A stretch of DNA of 64,000 nucleotides, taken from positions 5,873,501-5,937,500 of the forward strand of contig JAEOAD010002231.1 in assembly GCA_036365145.1 (NCBI GenBank), written 5' to 3'. The position numbers and the translations under genes are program-made. Numbering within the stretch: the stretch's first letter is position 1; each line of letters opens with the position of its first letter. Shown here in pieces: positions 12,276-22,037 of the stretch. The notes beneath the pieces were generated by a model. The model saw nothing but the letters and a program-made list of their open reading frames with translations, was not told the origin of the DNA and ran no database searches. The DNA is from Orientallactaga sibirica (Eukaryota; Chordata; Mammalia; Rodentia; Dipodidae).

Positions 12276-12854
12276 AAACATGAAGCTCTGTTCATGATTT
12301 CAGTTATGGAAAAAAGAAATGAATAAAGAGAGAAAAATGGAAGAAAAGAAATAATGGAGGGAAAGAGTAAGAGAAGGAATTCCTCACTTTAAGAATATAA
12401 GCAAATATGGTAGTCATAAAAAGAAGTTGTCTAATGGTGCAGTGCTTGGTGTATAAGTAATGATATTCTGATACTTATCCTCATAATCTAAAAATATTCT
12501 GTGATCCTTGTCAAGAAGAGAAAACAAGGAGCAAGCAGAAGCACAAATAAAACAGCACTTAACACAAGTGTTGCTGGATGGCTTCTGTGGGGAAGGCACT
12601 GACTCTGCCCATCTTTTCTCCATGGTCCCAATCTTTGTGTCATGATGATGCCACTGAAAATTTCCAAATGGAATATAATACAATTCATGAGTGAAATTAA
12701 CAATTATTCTGTACTAGCTAAACAAGTACAGAATAAGATTTAACTAATAGTTACTGAGTACATATTATTTGTCAGACATTGTTGTATATTTGGGGATATT
12801 GTATGTGTGTCTATACAAACATATATACATATATATTCACCAAATGTTAACTAG

Positions 12855-12915
12855 AATTACTACAGCCCTTTCCTAACATGCACAGGGCCGTGAGTTCAAT
12901 CCCCAGCCCAATAAA
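12855..12915 (+). repeat. ID-like SINE 3' fragment
   Basis: CAGGGCCGTGAGTTCAATCC followed by CCAGCCCAATAAAA matches the B-box half of an ID unit. The A-box half is missing or eroded. Confidence 0.45.
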
Positions 12916-12927
12916 AGGAAGAACATA

Positions 12928-13184
12928 GGGGGCTGGAGAGATGGCTTAGTGGTTAATGTGCCTGCCTCCTAAGCCTAAGAACGCTGGTTCCAATCTCCGG
13001 GTCCCACATTTAGCCAGATGCAAAGTGACGTAAGGGCACAATGCTGCACTTGACCACACGGGGACGCACGCATCTGGATTTTGTTCACAGCAGCTGAGAG
13101 TCTGCTGGTGCACCCATCTCTATCTGTCTTCCTCTCCCTCCCTCTCTGTCTCTCTCCAAAAAAAAAAAAAAAAAAAAAAAAAAA
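12928..13184 (+). mobile_element. SINE, type B with pure A tail
   Basis: It differs from type A: TGCCTCCTAAGCCTAAGAAC in the 5' part, GCAAAGTGACGTAAGGGCAC in the middle, CAGCTGAGAGTCTGCTGG near the end, and a long oligo-A tail instead of AAATAAA. The flanking duplication GGAAGAACATA lies just before the head and just after the tail. Confidence 0.88.
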
Positions 13185-13512
13185 AGGAAGAACATAAACA
13201 ATGATGATGGAATGGGTACAGAGATTAATAAGAAACAAATTGCTATTAAGAGAAAAGTGACAGACTACACTACCAAAGTGTAAACAAAAAGTAAATGAAA
13301 ATTGAATCCAGTTTGGTACAACAAAGTCCACTTTTGGTTTTAATAATTGTTCCAGTTTACTTAATTTTAGGCAATTCATTGTCTAAAATGGGAATTTAAT
13401 TTTATCATCAACTTAGGACATTATATCCTACTGATATTTAAAACACATTAAACTATTAATAAAGAATATTTTTATATTGTCAAAAAAATGAAAACTTATC
13501 TATAGATTTCTT

Positions 13513-13750
13513 TATTTTTTTATGCAAGAGAGAGTGGGAACAAGAGTGAAAGAAAGAAAGAGAATTGGTGCATCACAGTTTCCAGCCACCGTAATTGAAC
13601 TACAGACGCGTGCACCGCCTAGTGTACATGTGCAACCTTGTGCACTTGTGTCGTGTTCCATCTGGCTTATGTGAGACCCGGAGAGTTGAACATGAGTTCT
13701 GAGGATTCACAGGCAAGTACTTTAACCACTAAGCCACCTCTCCAGCCCAG
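13513..13750 (-). mobile_element. SINE (type C-like), minus strand
   Basis: The complement of the SINE ends in CCACCTCTCCAGCCC. It is flanked by the duplication TATAGATTTCTT at 13501-13512 and 13752-13763. Confidence 0.88.
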
Positions 13751-13763
13751 ATATAGATTTCTT

Positions 13764-14219
13764 GAATGTGCCGTGACCTGCCAAGAAAATGGCACGATCA
13801 GCCTCCACAGATGCACATGGGTCACTTGAGGGCATGCAAATCAAGAATACTTTCACAGGAAATCCCCAAGGATTGCAGCAGTATCCCTTTAGTCACTGTT
13901 CTAGTAAAAGTTACCAGCTTACCTATGAACAAATGAAAACAAAGTATTGTTGACTTTCTTCAATCATTTAAACAAGTGTTGTAAAATGACTACTCTGTCC
14001 AGGGGTAATTAAGAGAGAAATAATCAAGTTATGTAAAAACTAAGTGTACAATGCCTATGCGACAATTGAAGAGAAATGAGGCATCCGTATAAAGAACAGA
14101 GACTCATAAAGAAAGAAACACAATGGGAAAGTTCATTTTTTTAATATTTATAGAATGATTATAGATAATCTTTAAAGAAAATTATTTTTTTAAATGCATT
14201 AAATAGAGAATTTTAAGTT
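13764..14219. other. Unique DNA, nothing recognised
   Basis: No repeat signature or credible open frame. Confidence 0.45.
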
Positions 14220-14344
14220 CTCGCTCAAGCGCAGACTAAACTGGAATTCACTCTATAGTCTCAGAGTAGTCTCAAACTCACAGTGATTCTCCTACCTCAG
14301 CCTCCCAAGTGCTGGGATTAAAGGACTGTTCCACTACATCCAGT
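14220..14344 (-). mobile_element. B1-like SINE, minus strand
   Basis: It reads ACTGGAATTCACTCTATAGT then TCCCAAGTGCTGGGATTAAA, a B1 complement. A TAGAGAATTTT duplication is seen on both sides. Confidence 0.85.
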
Positions 14345-14659
14345 AAGTAGAGAATTTTTATTTTAGAAATAAATTTGCTGGAATAAACGTTTTTGAGAAA
14401 CACAAACATATTTGCACATTTCTATATATCTTTTCATCAACTAATCTTTAAAGTCTATGAAAAAAGCAAGAAAGGAAAAAGAAAACCTGGAACTCTTCCT
14501 TGAATAGTTTAAGATAGAAACATGAAGTTTGAGATAAATCTTCAAAAAATAGATTTAATTTAATGTTTTAACATTTTCTGTAGGAACTGTAATTCTACTT
14601 TGTATTAGCAGACAACTAAAATTCATTAGCTTTAAAATCCAATTTGATAAAAATCAAAA

Positions 14660-14905
14660 TGGCTGGGAGGAGAGATGGATCAGTGGTTACGACCCTTGCC
14701 TGCAAAGCCTAAGGACCCATGTTCCACTCTCCAGATCACATACAAGCCAAGCACACAAAGATGAGGAGGAGAGTGCAAGGTCCCACATGCCTAGTAGGTG
14801 ACACAAGTATCTGAAGTTTGATTGTAGTGGCTGAGGCCTTGGCATGAGGCCAATTGTCTCTCTGTCTCTCTGTCTCTCTCTCTCTCTGTCTCTAAAATAA
14901 AAAGA
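14660..14905 (+). mobile_element. SINE type C
   Basis: It has a GGCTGGGAGGAGAGATGGAT head, a long middle with GTGCAAGGTCCCACATG, a (TCTC)n stretch with G interruptions and an AATAAAAAG tail. Confidence 0.82.
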
Positions 14906-16115
14906 AAAGAAAAGAAGAATGGTCAGCTCCAATTTTTACAACCTTGAGAAGGAAACAAAGTAAGTTTATACAATCCACATTTGCAGAATTTCATTATAGA
15001 CCTGTGTTACTTTTAAAAAGCAGACTGATATTCTTCCAAGATGTGGAGTGATTTTTAACAGATTTCACATAGCAACTGCCTCTGGAAGTTTTATCAAAAA
15101 ATTCTATTTGTATTTGAGCTCCTAACATAGAAACCTATCCATAGGAAATTTTTGGTAACAATATTTTTGTCCTTCCTGAGTCCACTTCTGTCTACTTCAT
15201 TTTGTCCTCATTTTGTTGGATAGAAAAAAAGAAAAAAATTAAAGAACAGTCAAAGGTATAAAAACCATTTAAGTAAATTTTACACATGCATTAACTCTGT
15301 CCATTCTTCCAAGAAAGGCTCACATTGAGAATATCAAAACAAATTGATTTGAAAAAGTAAGCTTTTGAACTACACAGGTCTATTTCTGGAGACAAAATAT
15401 GGAAATTTGAAGTTTTATAAAAGAATTCTTCATAAAGACAGACATAATCAACCCTTCTTTTGTCCCATGCTAAATGTGTTCTAAGTAAAACACAGCTTTC
15501 TGTTCATTTTGATAATCCCATGAACAGAATGTCCCAAATGACACTCATATATTTGCTCAATGACCTTCAAGAATATTTCCAATGACTTCTCAAATTAACT
15601 CAAGTATTTCTTTTGTGAAACTATTAAGGATCTTCCTATATCCTCCTTGCTTGTACCAATTAGTTTGAAATTGAGAATCGATTTAATCTCCACCTATAAA
15701 ACTGTGTTTTTACACTTCTAAAGTTGGGACAATTGTATTGTCATTTCTCTTTAATATGCATTTCTTGAAACAAATGCAAATTTGTAAGGGTGAATTGCTA
15801 AATATTGCAACTTAAGGGTTTATAAAGTTATCAATCTTCTTGAAACTCATAAAATATTTGTTGTTCTTCCCTATATAATTCTATAAAATAATGAAAGGAA
15901 AAAATTTTAAAACATAGGATAATTTATGTTGCTTTACAAAATTTTGTCTAGAAGTTATGTTCTTCCCTCATTTTATCTTTAAAGCTTTGTCTTGAGTCAT
16001 CTCTGTTTCATGAAAAAAATATTCTGTGTCACTTTTTGAAAACACAGAACAGTGTGTTTTACCTAATGAACTCCAAATTTGATGGAAAGATTATGATAGA
16101 TCATGATTACAATTG
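14906..16115. other. Repeat-poor AT-rich DNA, no gene seen
   Basis: About 1.2 kb without any repeat I recognise. The frames are short. It could be unique intergenic or intronic sequence. Confidence 0.5.
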
Positions 16116-16119
16116 TGCT

Positions 16120-16345
16120 AAACTAATTTGTGATGGTTACATTTATGTTGTCCTCAGTGGGTAACTGGTGCCCAGATACTTAGTTAAATGTTCTTCTAGA
16201 AGTGTCTGTGAGGTTTCCTGAGGATACTAAACTTTGGATTGATGGAGCAAGTAAAGCAGACATAAGGTGAATTGGCCTCCAGTCCATTGAAGTCCTGAAT
16301 AAATACAGCGCTGCTTGATTGGTGAACCTGGTACCAGCACAAGGG
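16120..16345 (+). mobile_element. Ancient DNA-transposon relic (Charlie-like?)
   Basis: The order GTGCCCAGATACTTAGTTAAA, TCTGTGAGGTTTCC, AGTAAAGCAGAC, CAGTCCATTGAAGTCCTGAA resembles a common old mammalian non-autonomous DNA element that I know only from memory. No terminal repeats or target duplication could be fixed. Confidence 0.3.
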
Positions 16346-16349
16346 TGAA

Positions 16350-16625
16350 GGAGATAGACACAAAGAACACTCAGCTCCTACCAAATCAGACATCCAGAGA
16401 CACAGAGACTCACAAAACCTCATCACTGAAATAGACGTAAAATGAACCCAACATGGCTCAGGGAAATTCGCGGAAGAGGGGCGGAAAGATTGTTAGAGCC
16501 ATGAGTTGGGTCATTATGCACAGTCATTGCCTCTCCCGCATAAGTGATGGCTACCCCCATAAGGAAAAACCCACATTACCCATGAGGGGAGGACAGGGAG
16601 AAGGCTAACAATGGTAACATCATGG

Positions 16626-16659
<34 letters not shown>

Positions 16660-16680
16660 CATACATAACTAATTTTTTTA
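16350..16680 (+). mobile_element. LINE-1 3' end (3' UTR type with AACATGGCTCAGG)
   Basis: CCAACATGGCTCAGGGAAAT, then GGAAGAGGGGCGGAAAGATT, and a later TAACAATGGTAACATCATGG resemble rodent L1 3' UTRs. It is a different 3' end from the copies at 20020 and 57165. A (TA)n microsatellite lies at 16629-16658. Confidence 0.5.
16629..16658. repeat. (TA)n microsatellite
   Basis: About 15 perfect TA units. Confidence 0.95.
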
Positions 16681-16689
16681 AAGTACACT

Positions 16690-16832
16690 GGCCTGGCATG
16701 GTGGCACACTCCTTTAATCCCAGCACTTGGGAGGCAGAGGTAGGAGAATCGCCGTGAGTTCAAGGCCACCCTGAGACTCCATAGTGAATTCCAGGCAGCC
16801 TGGGGTAGAGTGAAACCCTGCCTTGAAAAAAA
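16690..16832 (+). mobile_element. B1-like SINE
   Basis: It has a complete B1 order, from GGCCTGGCATGGTGGCACAC to AGTGAAACCCTGCCTTGAAA. It abuts the inverted H3-3A fragment. Confidence 0.9.
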
Positions 16833-16836
16833 TGCT

Positions 16837-16905
16837 TAGGACCTTCTGACACCATGGGAAAAAATATCTAAAATTCAAAACTACTGATAACAGGAAGAGA
16901 AAAAA
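16837..16905 (-). pseudogene. H3-3A (pseudogene fragment): Inverted fragment of the H3-3A 3' UTR
   Basis: Read on the minus strand, this stretch gives TTCTCTTCCTGTTATCAGTA, then AGTTTTGAATTTTAGATA and CCCATGGTGTCAGAAGG. The same phrases occur in plus orientation at about 17385-17455, inside the adjacent pseudogene. So the same part of the H3.3A 3' UTR is present twice, in opposite orientations. The source gene is recognised from memory of the H3-3A mRNA. Confidence 0.7.
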
Positions 16906-16939
16906 ATTTGGAGGGGGCGGTTCTTAGAGAAAAAAAAAA

Positions 16940-17625
16940 AAAAGATTCTCAAACTGCCCTCCCAGCATCTACTGCGAGGAATTGCTCAGGATTTTAAAAC
17001 AGACCTGTGCTTTCCAAGTGCAGCTATTCGTGCTTTGCAAGAGCAAGTGAGGCCTATCTGGTTGGTCTTTCTGAAGATACCAATGTGTGTACTATCCAAG
17101 CCAAACATGCAACAATGATGCCAAAAGATATCGATCTACCACGTGCATATGTGGAGAACATGCTTCAGAGTCCACTCTGATAGGAAACATTTCATTCTCA
17201 AAGAAATTTTTTTCTGCTGGGCATGGAAGAACACTCTTTTAATACCAGCACTCGGGAGGCAGAGATAAGAGGATCACCATGAGTTCAAGGCCACCCTGGG
17301 ACTACAAAGTGAATTCCAGGTCAGCCTGGGCTAGAGTAAGACCCTATCTTGAAAAACCAAAAAAAAAAAAAAAAAAATTTTTTTTCTCTTCCTGTTACAA
17401 TCAGTAGTTTTGAATGTTAGATTTTTTTTTTTTCCCATGAGGACAGAAGGTACCTAAGCATATGATTGCAAGTGGAAAACTTGGCAGTTTCTCCATTTTC
17501 ACTTGTGTGTGCAAATGTAAAGCACTAATACAAATCAAAATATTTCAGTGAACAAATTTCAATGATTCAACATTGTAACAATTATAAATAGACCTGTTAA
17601 AATTTTTTTGGACAAAAATAAATAA
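16940..17625 (+). pseudogene. H3-3A (pseudogene): Processed pseudogene of histone H3.3 (H3-3A), 5'-truncated
   Basis: The functional gene encodes replication-independent histone H3.3, a nucleosome core protein. Here only the last ~75 codons and the proximal 3' UTR are present, without introns. The reading frame starts in CTCAAACTGCCCTCCCAGCA and continues as GCTCAGGATTTTAAAACAGA, recognisable as the H3 segment reading IAQDFKTDL. Near 17038-17048 a base is lost, so the frame shifts, and the normal stop is not in frame. The 3' UTR follows (GGAAACATTTCATTCTCAAA, later AAGGTACCTAAGCATATGAT) and ends after a decayed AATAAA (now AATAGA) in an AAATAAATAAATA tail. A B1 splits the 3' UTR at 17214-17372. 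The copy is dead. Origin by L1-driven reverse transcription is inferred from the lack of introns and the A-rich tail. Confidence 0.88.
17214..17372 (+). mobile_element. B1-like SINE inside the H3-3A pseudogene
   Basis: CTGGGCATGGAAGAACACTC through AGACCCTATCTTGAAAAACC, with a poly-A tail. The flanking AAATTTTTTTCT-type duplication comes from the H3-3A 3' UTR, so the B1 is younger than the pseudogene. Confidence 0.9.
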
Positions 17626-17649
17626 ATAAATAAATACAGAGGTAAAATA

Positions 17650-17895
17650 AAAAATAATTCCTTTTTGGTACCTGTCTTCAATCTGGAACAGTAATCATCC
17701 ACCTTTGGGGTTAGATTTGTCCTGGAATGACAATTACGTGTTCTCCTGGTCTCCATGCTTTTAGGAGTGCAGTGCTAAACCTCCTAGACATGTAGCTTGT
17801 CCCTGCAGTTCCTAGGAGTTTCTAGGCTTTATAATGCATTAAAACAAATATCCCACCCATTCTATTTTTCTAGAGAACTCAGACTAATACATATT
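17650..17895 (+). repeat. Possible old MER-type repeat end
   Basis: TCTAGAGAACTCAGACTAATAC at the right edge is a phrase common at the end of an old mammalian repeat. The rest is diverged. Identification is tentative. Confidence 0.3.
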
Positions 17896-18348
17896 GCAAA
17901 TGGTGATAAAAAACTGGTGATAATGATTTATTCATTTTATTACTCAAATATTTCTTTACTGCTCTGCTTAAATAATTTAAGGAAGAAGCTGAGTTAACCA
18001 GTTTTGTTCAAAAGCAATTTTTCATGGTTATGTGGCTTACACAGGAAGAGAAAAGTGTTTAAATATTATCAAAAGAGATCTGAATAATTTTAGAATACAC
18101 ACCTATGAAATATGGTGCAATTATGGGAAGCAAATTATTGAAATTTTTTATTTGGGGCAGTAATTCATCAATAGTATCAAACTTCTTTTTTCTATACTTA
18201 TAGCATAATTTTACCATATCTTGCTAGACTCTTGCTTCTAGCTCAGCAATAGCCATTTGAAAATGAATTACAAATATGTTAATGGAAAAGATTAAAATAT
18301 AATTTATATGTGCATTAGCCACTTAGTAATTAGATATAAATAAAATCT
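17896..18348. other. Unique AT-rich DNA
   Basis: Nothing recognisable. Confidence 0.45.
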
Positions 18349-18349
18349 T

Positions 18350-18501
18350 CGTTTTTTGAGGGGCGAGGTAGGCTTTCACTCTAGCTCAGGCTGACCTGGA
18401 ATTCACTATGTAGTCTCAGAATGGCCTCGAACTTACAATGATCCTTCTACCTCTGCCTCCCAAGTGCTGGGATTAAAGGCATGTGCCACCACGTCCAGCT
18501 A
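18350..18501 (-). mobile_element. B1-like SINE, minus strand
   Basis: It reads TCACTCTAGCTCAGGCTGAC, then CCCAAGTGCTGGGATTAAAG and GTGCCACCACGTCCAGCT, close to the window's B1 consensus. Confidence 0.9.
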
Positions 18502-19880
18502 ATAATATCTTCTTAACAAGAACATCCTTTTCTTCCTGCAAGAGAACTTTAATCTAAAACTTAGTATTTTTTCTACATTTACATACTAAACCATTTCGTA
18601 GTCAACTATTACCTCATGGGTGCTATTATTCCCATTTGCTGAATCTTATATCTTATTGCTGAATATTAGAATATTCTAATATGTGGCACCAGAGTTAACT
18701 GGCTGCACAATAAATGGCACCTATACCATTCTAAATGCTAGTTTACATTGAAATTTTGAAAAATTCATGTACTTTGTTCATAGCCTCTTCTGCAGTTGCA
18801 AATAGTTATGTGACAATTTTGCCTCAAGAGACATATGGGGAAAAAATCTGCTACTGAGCAGTTAGTCGTGATGTTTGCTCTTCATGATTAAAGACTGACA
18901 TAGAAACCAAATTCTCCCAACAATACCTGTTTTCTGAGATATCTGGGTACTAAACTTAAAAGGCTTTCATAAAAATTTACATTTAAATAAGAAGAGATCA
19001 TACAAATTTCACTTTTCAAGCTAATCCAGTACTTTTTTTGAAGAAGAAGAGCGTTTTTCAAAGGTTACCAACATATCAACTAAATTATCTCCCAGAAAAA
19101 CATCTAAAATAAAAATTAGTACATACTGTCTTGTTACATGGAAACCAAATGTAGATAGATTACAACATGAATAATCACATTGTCAAGTTGAAATACAAAT
19201 TATTTCTAGAGATGCATGGTCAGGTTGAAATATAAATTACTTCTAGTAATGAATAGTAGTGAACAGGGGCTTTATGGGTACTTATCTTCCCTCAAACATG
19301 AGACATTAGAAATGTATAGAAAGAATGAGGAAACCAGCACTGCACTGAAAATAAAGTGCTTTTGGGCCCTGAAGGAACAGGGAAACTGGAAGAGACTGCT
19401 GGGAAAACCTGTGTTTGTGAGGAGAGAGTTTGAATAGGGGAACAAGCTGAAATTCATGTATTCAAACATATTTTGCCTTCTTTTGGGAAAACATGGTTAG
19501 AATGGGAAAAAAATATTATCCTTCCCTTCTAGGTCAGGTGAGCCATTGGGTTTTAGTTTTCACTTCTCTAAACTTCATCATTTTGACTCTTCTGGGTCCC
19601 TGGAGCTATAGTCTTCCCAAGCAGAGGCTACCTAAACTTTACTGCTCCTGGTAATAAACACAAAACAAAAATGCGGGCTTTCAAAGACAAGGTGGATGAC
19701 TGTTGTAATGTGCGTTAGTTCTAATGAGTTCCATGCCATGCATCTCTAGCATAAATGAAGCAAACTTACAATTTTTGAGAAGTTTGAGTCTTTGAGATCC
19801 TGAATCCTGAGATAAACATTCATTGAGGCCAAGTCTATATTTCAGGACCTTGAGCTAAGTCATGAGATATTAAGATTAAA
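18502..19880. other. Unique DNA, no gene seen
   Basis: Open frames of 73 (+) and 65 (-) codons overlap at 19216-19469 and have no domain motif. There is no repeat signature. A 23-nt phrase occurs twice near 19185 and 19219 (AGGTTGAAATATAAATTA and a close variant), a small local duplication. Confidence 0.45.
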
Positions 19881-19885
19881 AATAG

Positions 19886-20014
19886 CCAGGTGTGGTGGCA
19901 TGTATCTTTTATTCCAGCACTTGGGAGGCAGAGGTATGATCTCGAAGCCACCCTGAGACTACATAGTGAATTCCAGGTCAGCGAGACCCTACCTCAAAAA
20001 AAAAAAAAAAAAAA
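19886..20014 (+). mobile_element. B1-like SINE
   Basis: AGCCAGGTGTGGTGGCATGT through AGACCCTACCTC plus an A tail. A deletion in the middle removes part of the second half. Confidence 0.88.
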
Positions 20015-20019
20015 GACCC

Positions 20020-21402
20020 AGACCCAGAAAGCTAAACATTGCATGTTCTCTCTCATATGTGGATCCTAGCTACAAATGTATAGGCTTGTGTATAAGCTGG
20101 AACCAAAAATTGGTAGCAGAAGCCAGTAAGCTGGAAAAAGGCTATGGGGGGGGAGGAGAGGGAAGGACTAAGGGGATGGTATTGTATATATGTAAGTAGA
20201 AGAACAGATTACAGGGAGGGGAAAGGCCTAACCAAGGCCAAGGGAATTGACTGTATCAAAGAACGGTGCAGGAGAGGGGGGACAGGTCAATCAAAATTCA
20301 AGATATTCTGAATAAGACTTATGTAAACCTACTTTTTTGAATAATGTCACATTCAGAAGCTATAGATTGCTACTAGAAAATTTTCAGTGCCTGAGATGGG
20401 ATATCTTCCAGTGAGTTGTTGGCCAGGGAGGTCCCTGTAGCCTCCAAAACATTAATGGCTATTGCCAAGGCTCTTGTATTCCCTTGAGAAACAAATAGTA
20501 AGACCCTATTGCTAAAGACTTCACTTCCCTGAGAGGCAAGGTCACAGAGAAAGCAAGCTGGTGCTAAGCAGAAAACCTTCTCCTTGTAGAACAGCCACTG
20601 AAAGCTGGAAAAAGCTTCACTGCATGCAGCTGTATGGGAGACAGAAATCATCAGCAGTGAAAACAGTGGACACTGGAAGTCTCAAGTTTGGCCACACAGG
20701 CTGAATGACCAAACAGGTGCAATAGTGGCATGTCTGCTCTTGGGGAAACAAACTACTCCCTAATTGGACTGAAGACTTGCTCTATGGGAGGGAATGCATA
20801 CCTGGTACTGAAAAATCTAATCAAAAGTCTATGGCAGGGGAGGTCATGAGCCTTAGGGGTATAAAGCCTGCTATTGTCTGGCAAACTGTATATATTATCC
20901 CCACCAAACTTCCCTGAAAGCACTATACTTAATGTTCATATTCACATATTAATGCTACTCTCACTTATGGTTAAGGAAGCTTCTCTTTTCAGATGGTGAT
21001 GACCACTGGGACCCCAAAGGCAACATAGTGCTGAGAAGAAAGGACAGAGGAGTGTCCAGCACTGAAACATCTCTATCACACCCTCCAAGGCTCAAGGACC
21101 ATTGCAGAAAAGGGGGCAGAAAGAATGTAAGAGCCAAAGGAAGGATACGACTCCTTACAATGCAACTGTCCAGACAGAAATTGACCTCAATATCCATGAC
21201 CTCACAGTGCCTAGCAATACTTTCACAAGACCCTCATAATAGAAGAAAAAGATGATGACATCAAATTAAAAGAGAGACTAATGGAGAGAGGGAGGTAATA
21301 TGATGGAGAGTGGAGTTCTGAAGGAGAATGGGGGAGGGGAGGGAAATATCATGATTTAGTGTCTGTATGTATAGAAGTTGTCAATAAAAAAATAAATAAA
21401 TA
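20020..21402 (+). mobile_element. LINE-1 3' end, long 3' UTR
   Basis: It begins with CATGTTCTCTCTCATATGTG, the usual sequence at the end of L1 ORF2. About 1.3 kb of 3' UTR follows, including CAGTGAGTTGTTGGCCAGGG, TAAGAGCCAAAGGAAGGAT and a G-rich GGGGGAGGGGAGGG block. It ends in GTTGTCAATAAAAAAATAAA. Related copies are at 27012, 57165, 59968 and, older, 62775. Both strands hold short open frames that recur in the other copies. Confidence 0.75.
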
Positions 21403-21550
21403 AAAGCTGGGTGTGGAGTCCACGCACTTAGGAGGCAGAGGTAGGAGGATCACCATGAGTTCAAGGCCACCCTGAGACTACAGGTCAGCCTGAGCTAGAG
21501 TGAGACCTTGCCTAGGAAAAACCAAAATAAATAAATAAATAAATAAAATA
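21403..21550 (+). mobile_element. B1-like SINE in the tail of the L1
   Basis: AGCTGGGTGTGGAGTCCACG through GAGTGAGACCTTGCCTAGG with an AATAAATAAATAAATA tail. It lies directly behind the L1 poly-A. Confidence 0.88.
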
Positions 21551-21996
21551 GTCTTCTGCACGAAAAATAAAAAATCAACATACAGAGCATGGTAATAAAT
21601 TTTTATTCTATTTCTTATTATTAAAAAACCAGTTAACTACTTTAAAAGGCATTACTAAGTTACATCAATGCTTAAAGTGAGGACTAACATAAAAACCAGT
21701 TACATACTTTCTATAACTGTACAGATTGCTATTATATAATACAGCTCTAGGATTCCTGGTCCAGGAAGCTATTCCTTTCTAACCCCATCCCACTGCAAGT
21801 ATTGTCTTTGTTAATGTAATAACCTTACACAAGTGAGATCCTTATTATCAGTAAACAATTAGAATAGAGAAAAAATTCAAATAAAAGAGAATGTGCCTAC
21901 TCTAGAACACAGCATAATTTTGTAAAGTTAAAGCATATTTGCTTCATTCCTAAGATATTCTACTCTCAGCTGTTTGCAGAGAAGTAGAGTGAGATA

Positions 21997-21997
<1 letters not shown>
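21551..21997. other. Unique DNA
   Basis: Nothing recognisable. Confidence 0.45.

Positions 21998-22033
<36 letters not shown>
21998..22033. repeat. (CA)n microsatellite
   Basis: About 18 perfect CA units. Confidence 0.97.

Positions 22034-22037
<4 letters not shown>

Noticed and set aside
12975..13379. 134-codon minus-strand frame with an oligo-Phe run
   Set aside because: It crosses the A tail and body of a type B SINE.
16940..17180. Functional histone H3.3 gene
   Set aside because: 5'-truncated, frameshifted, without a proper stop, and split by a B1 in the 3' UTR.
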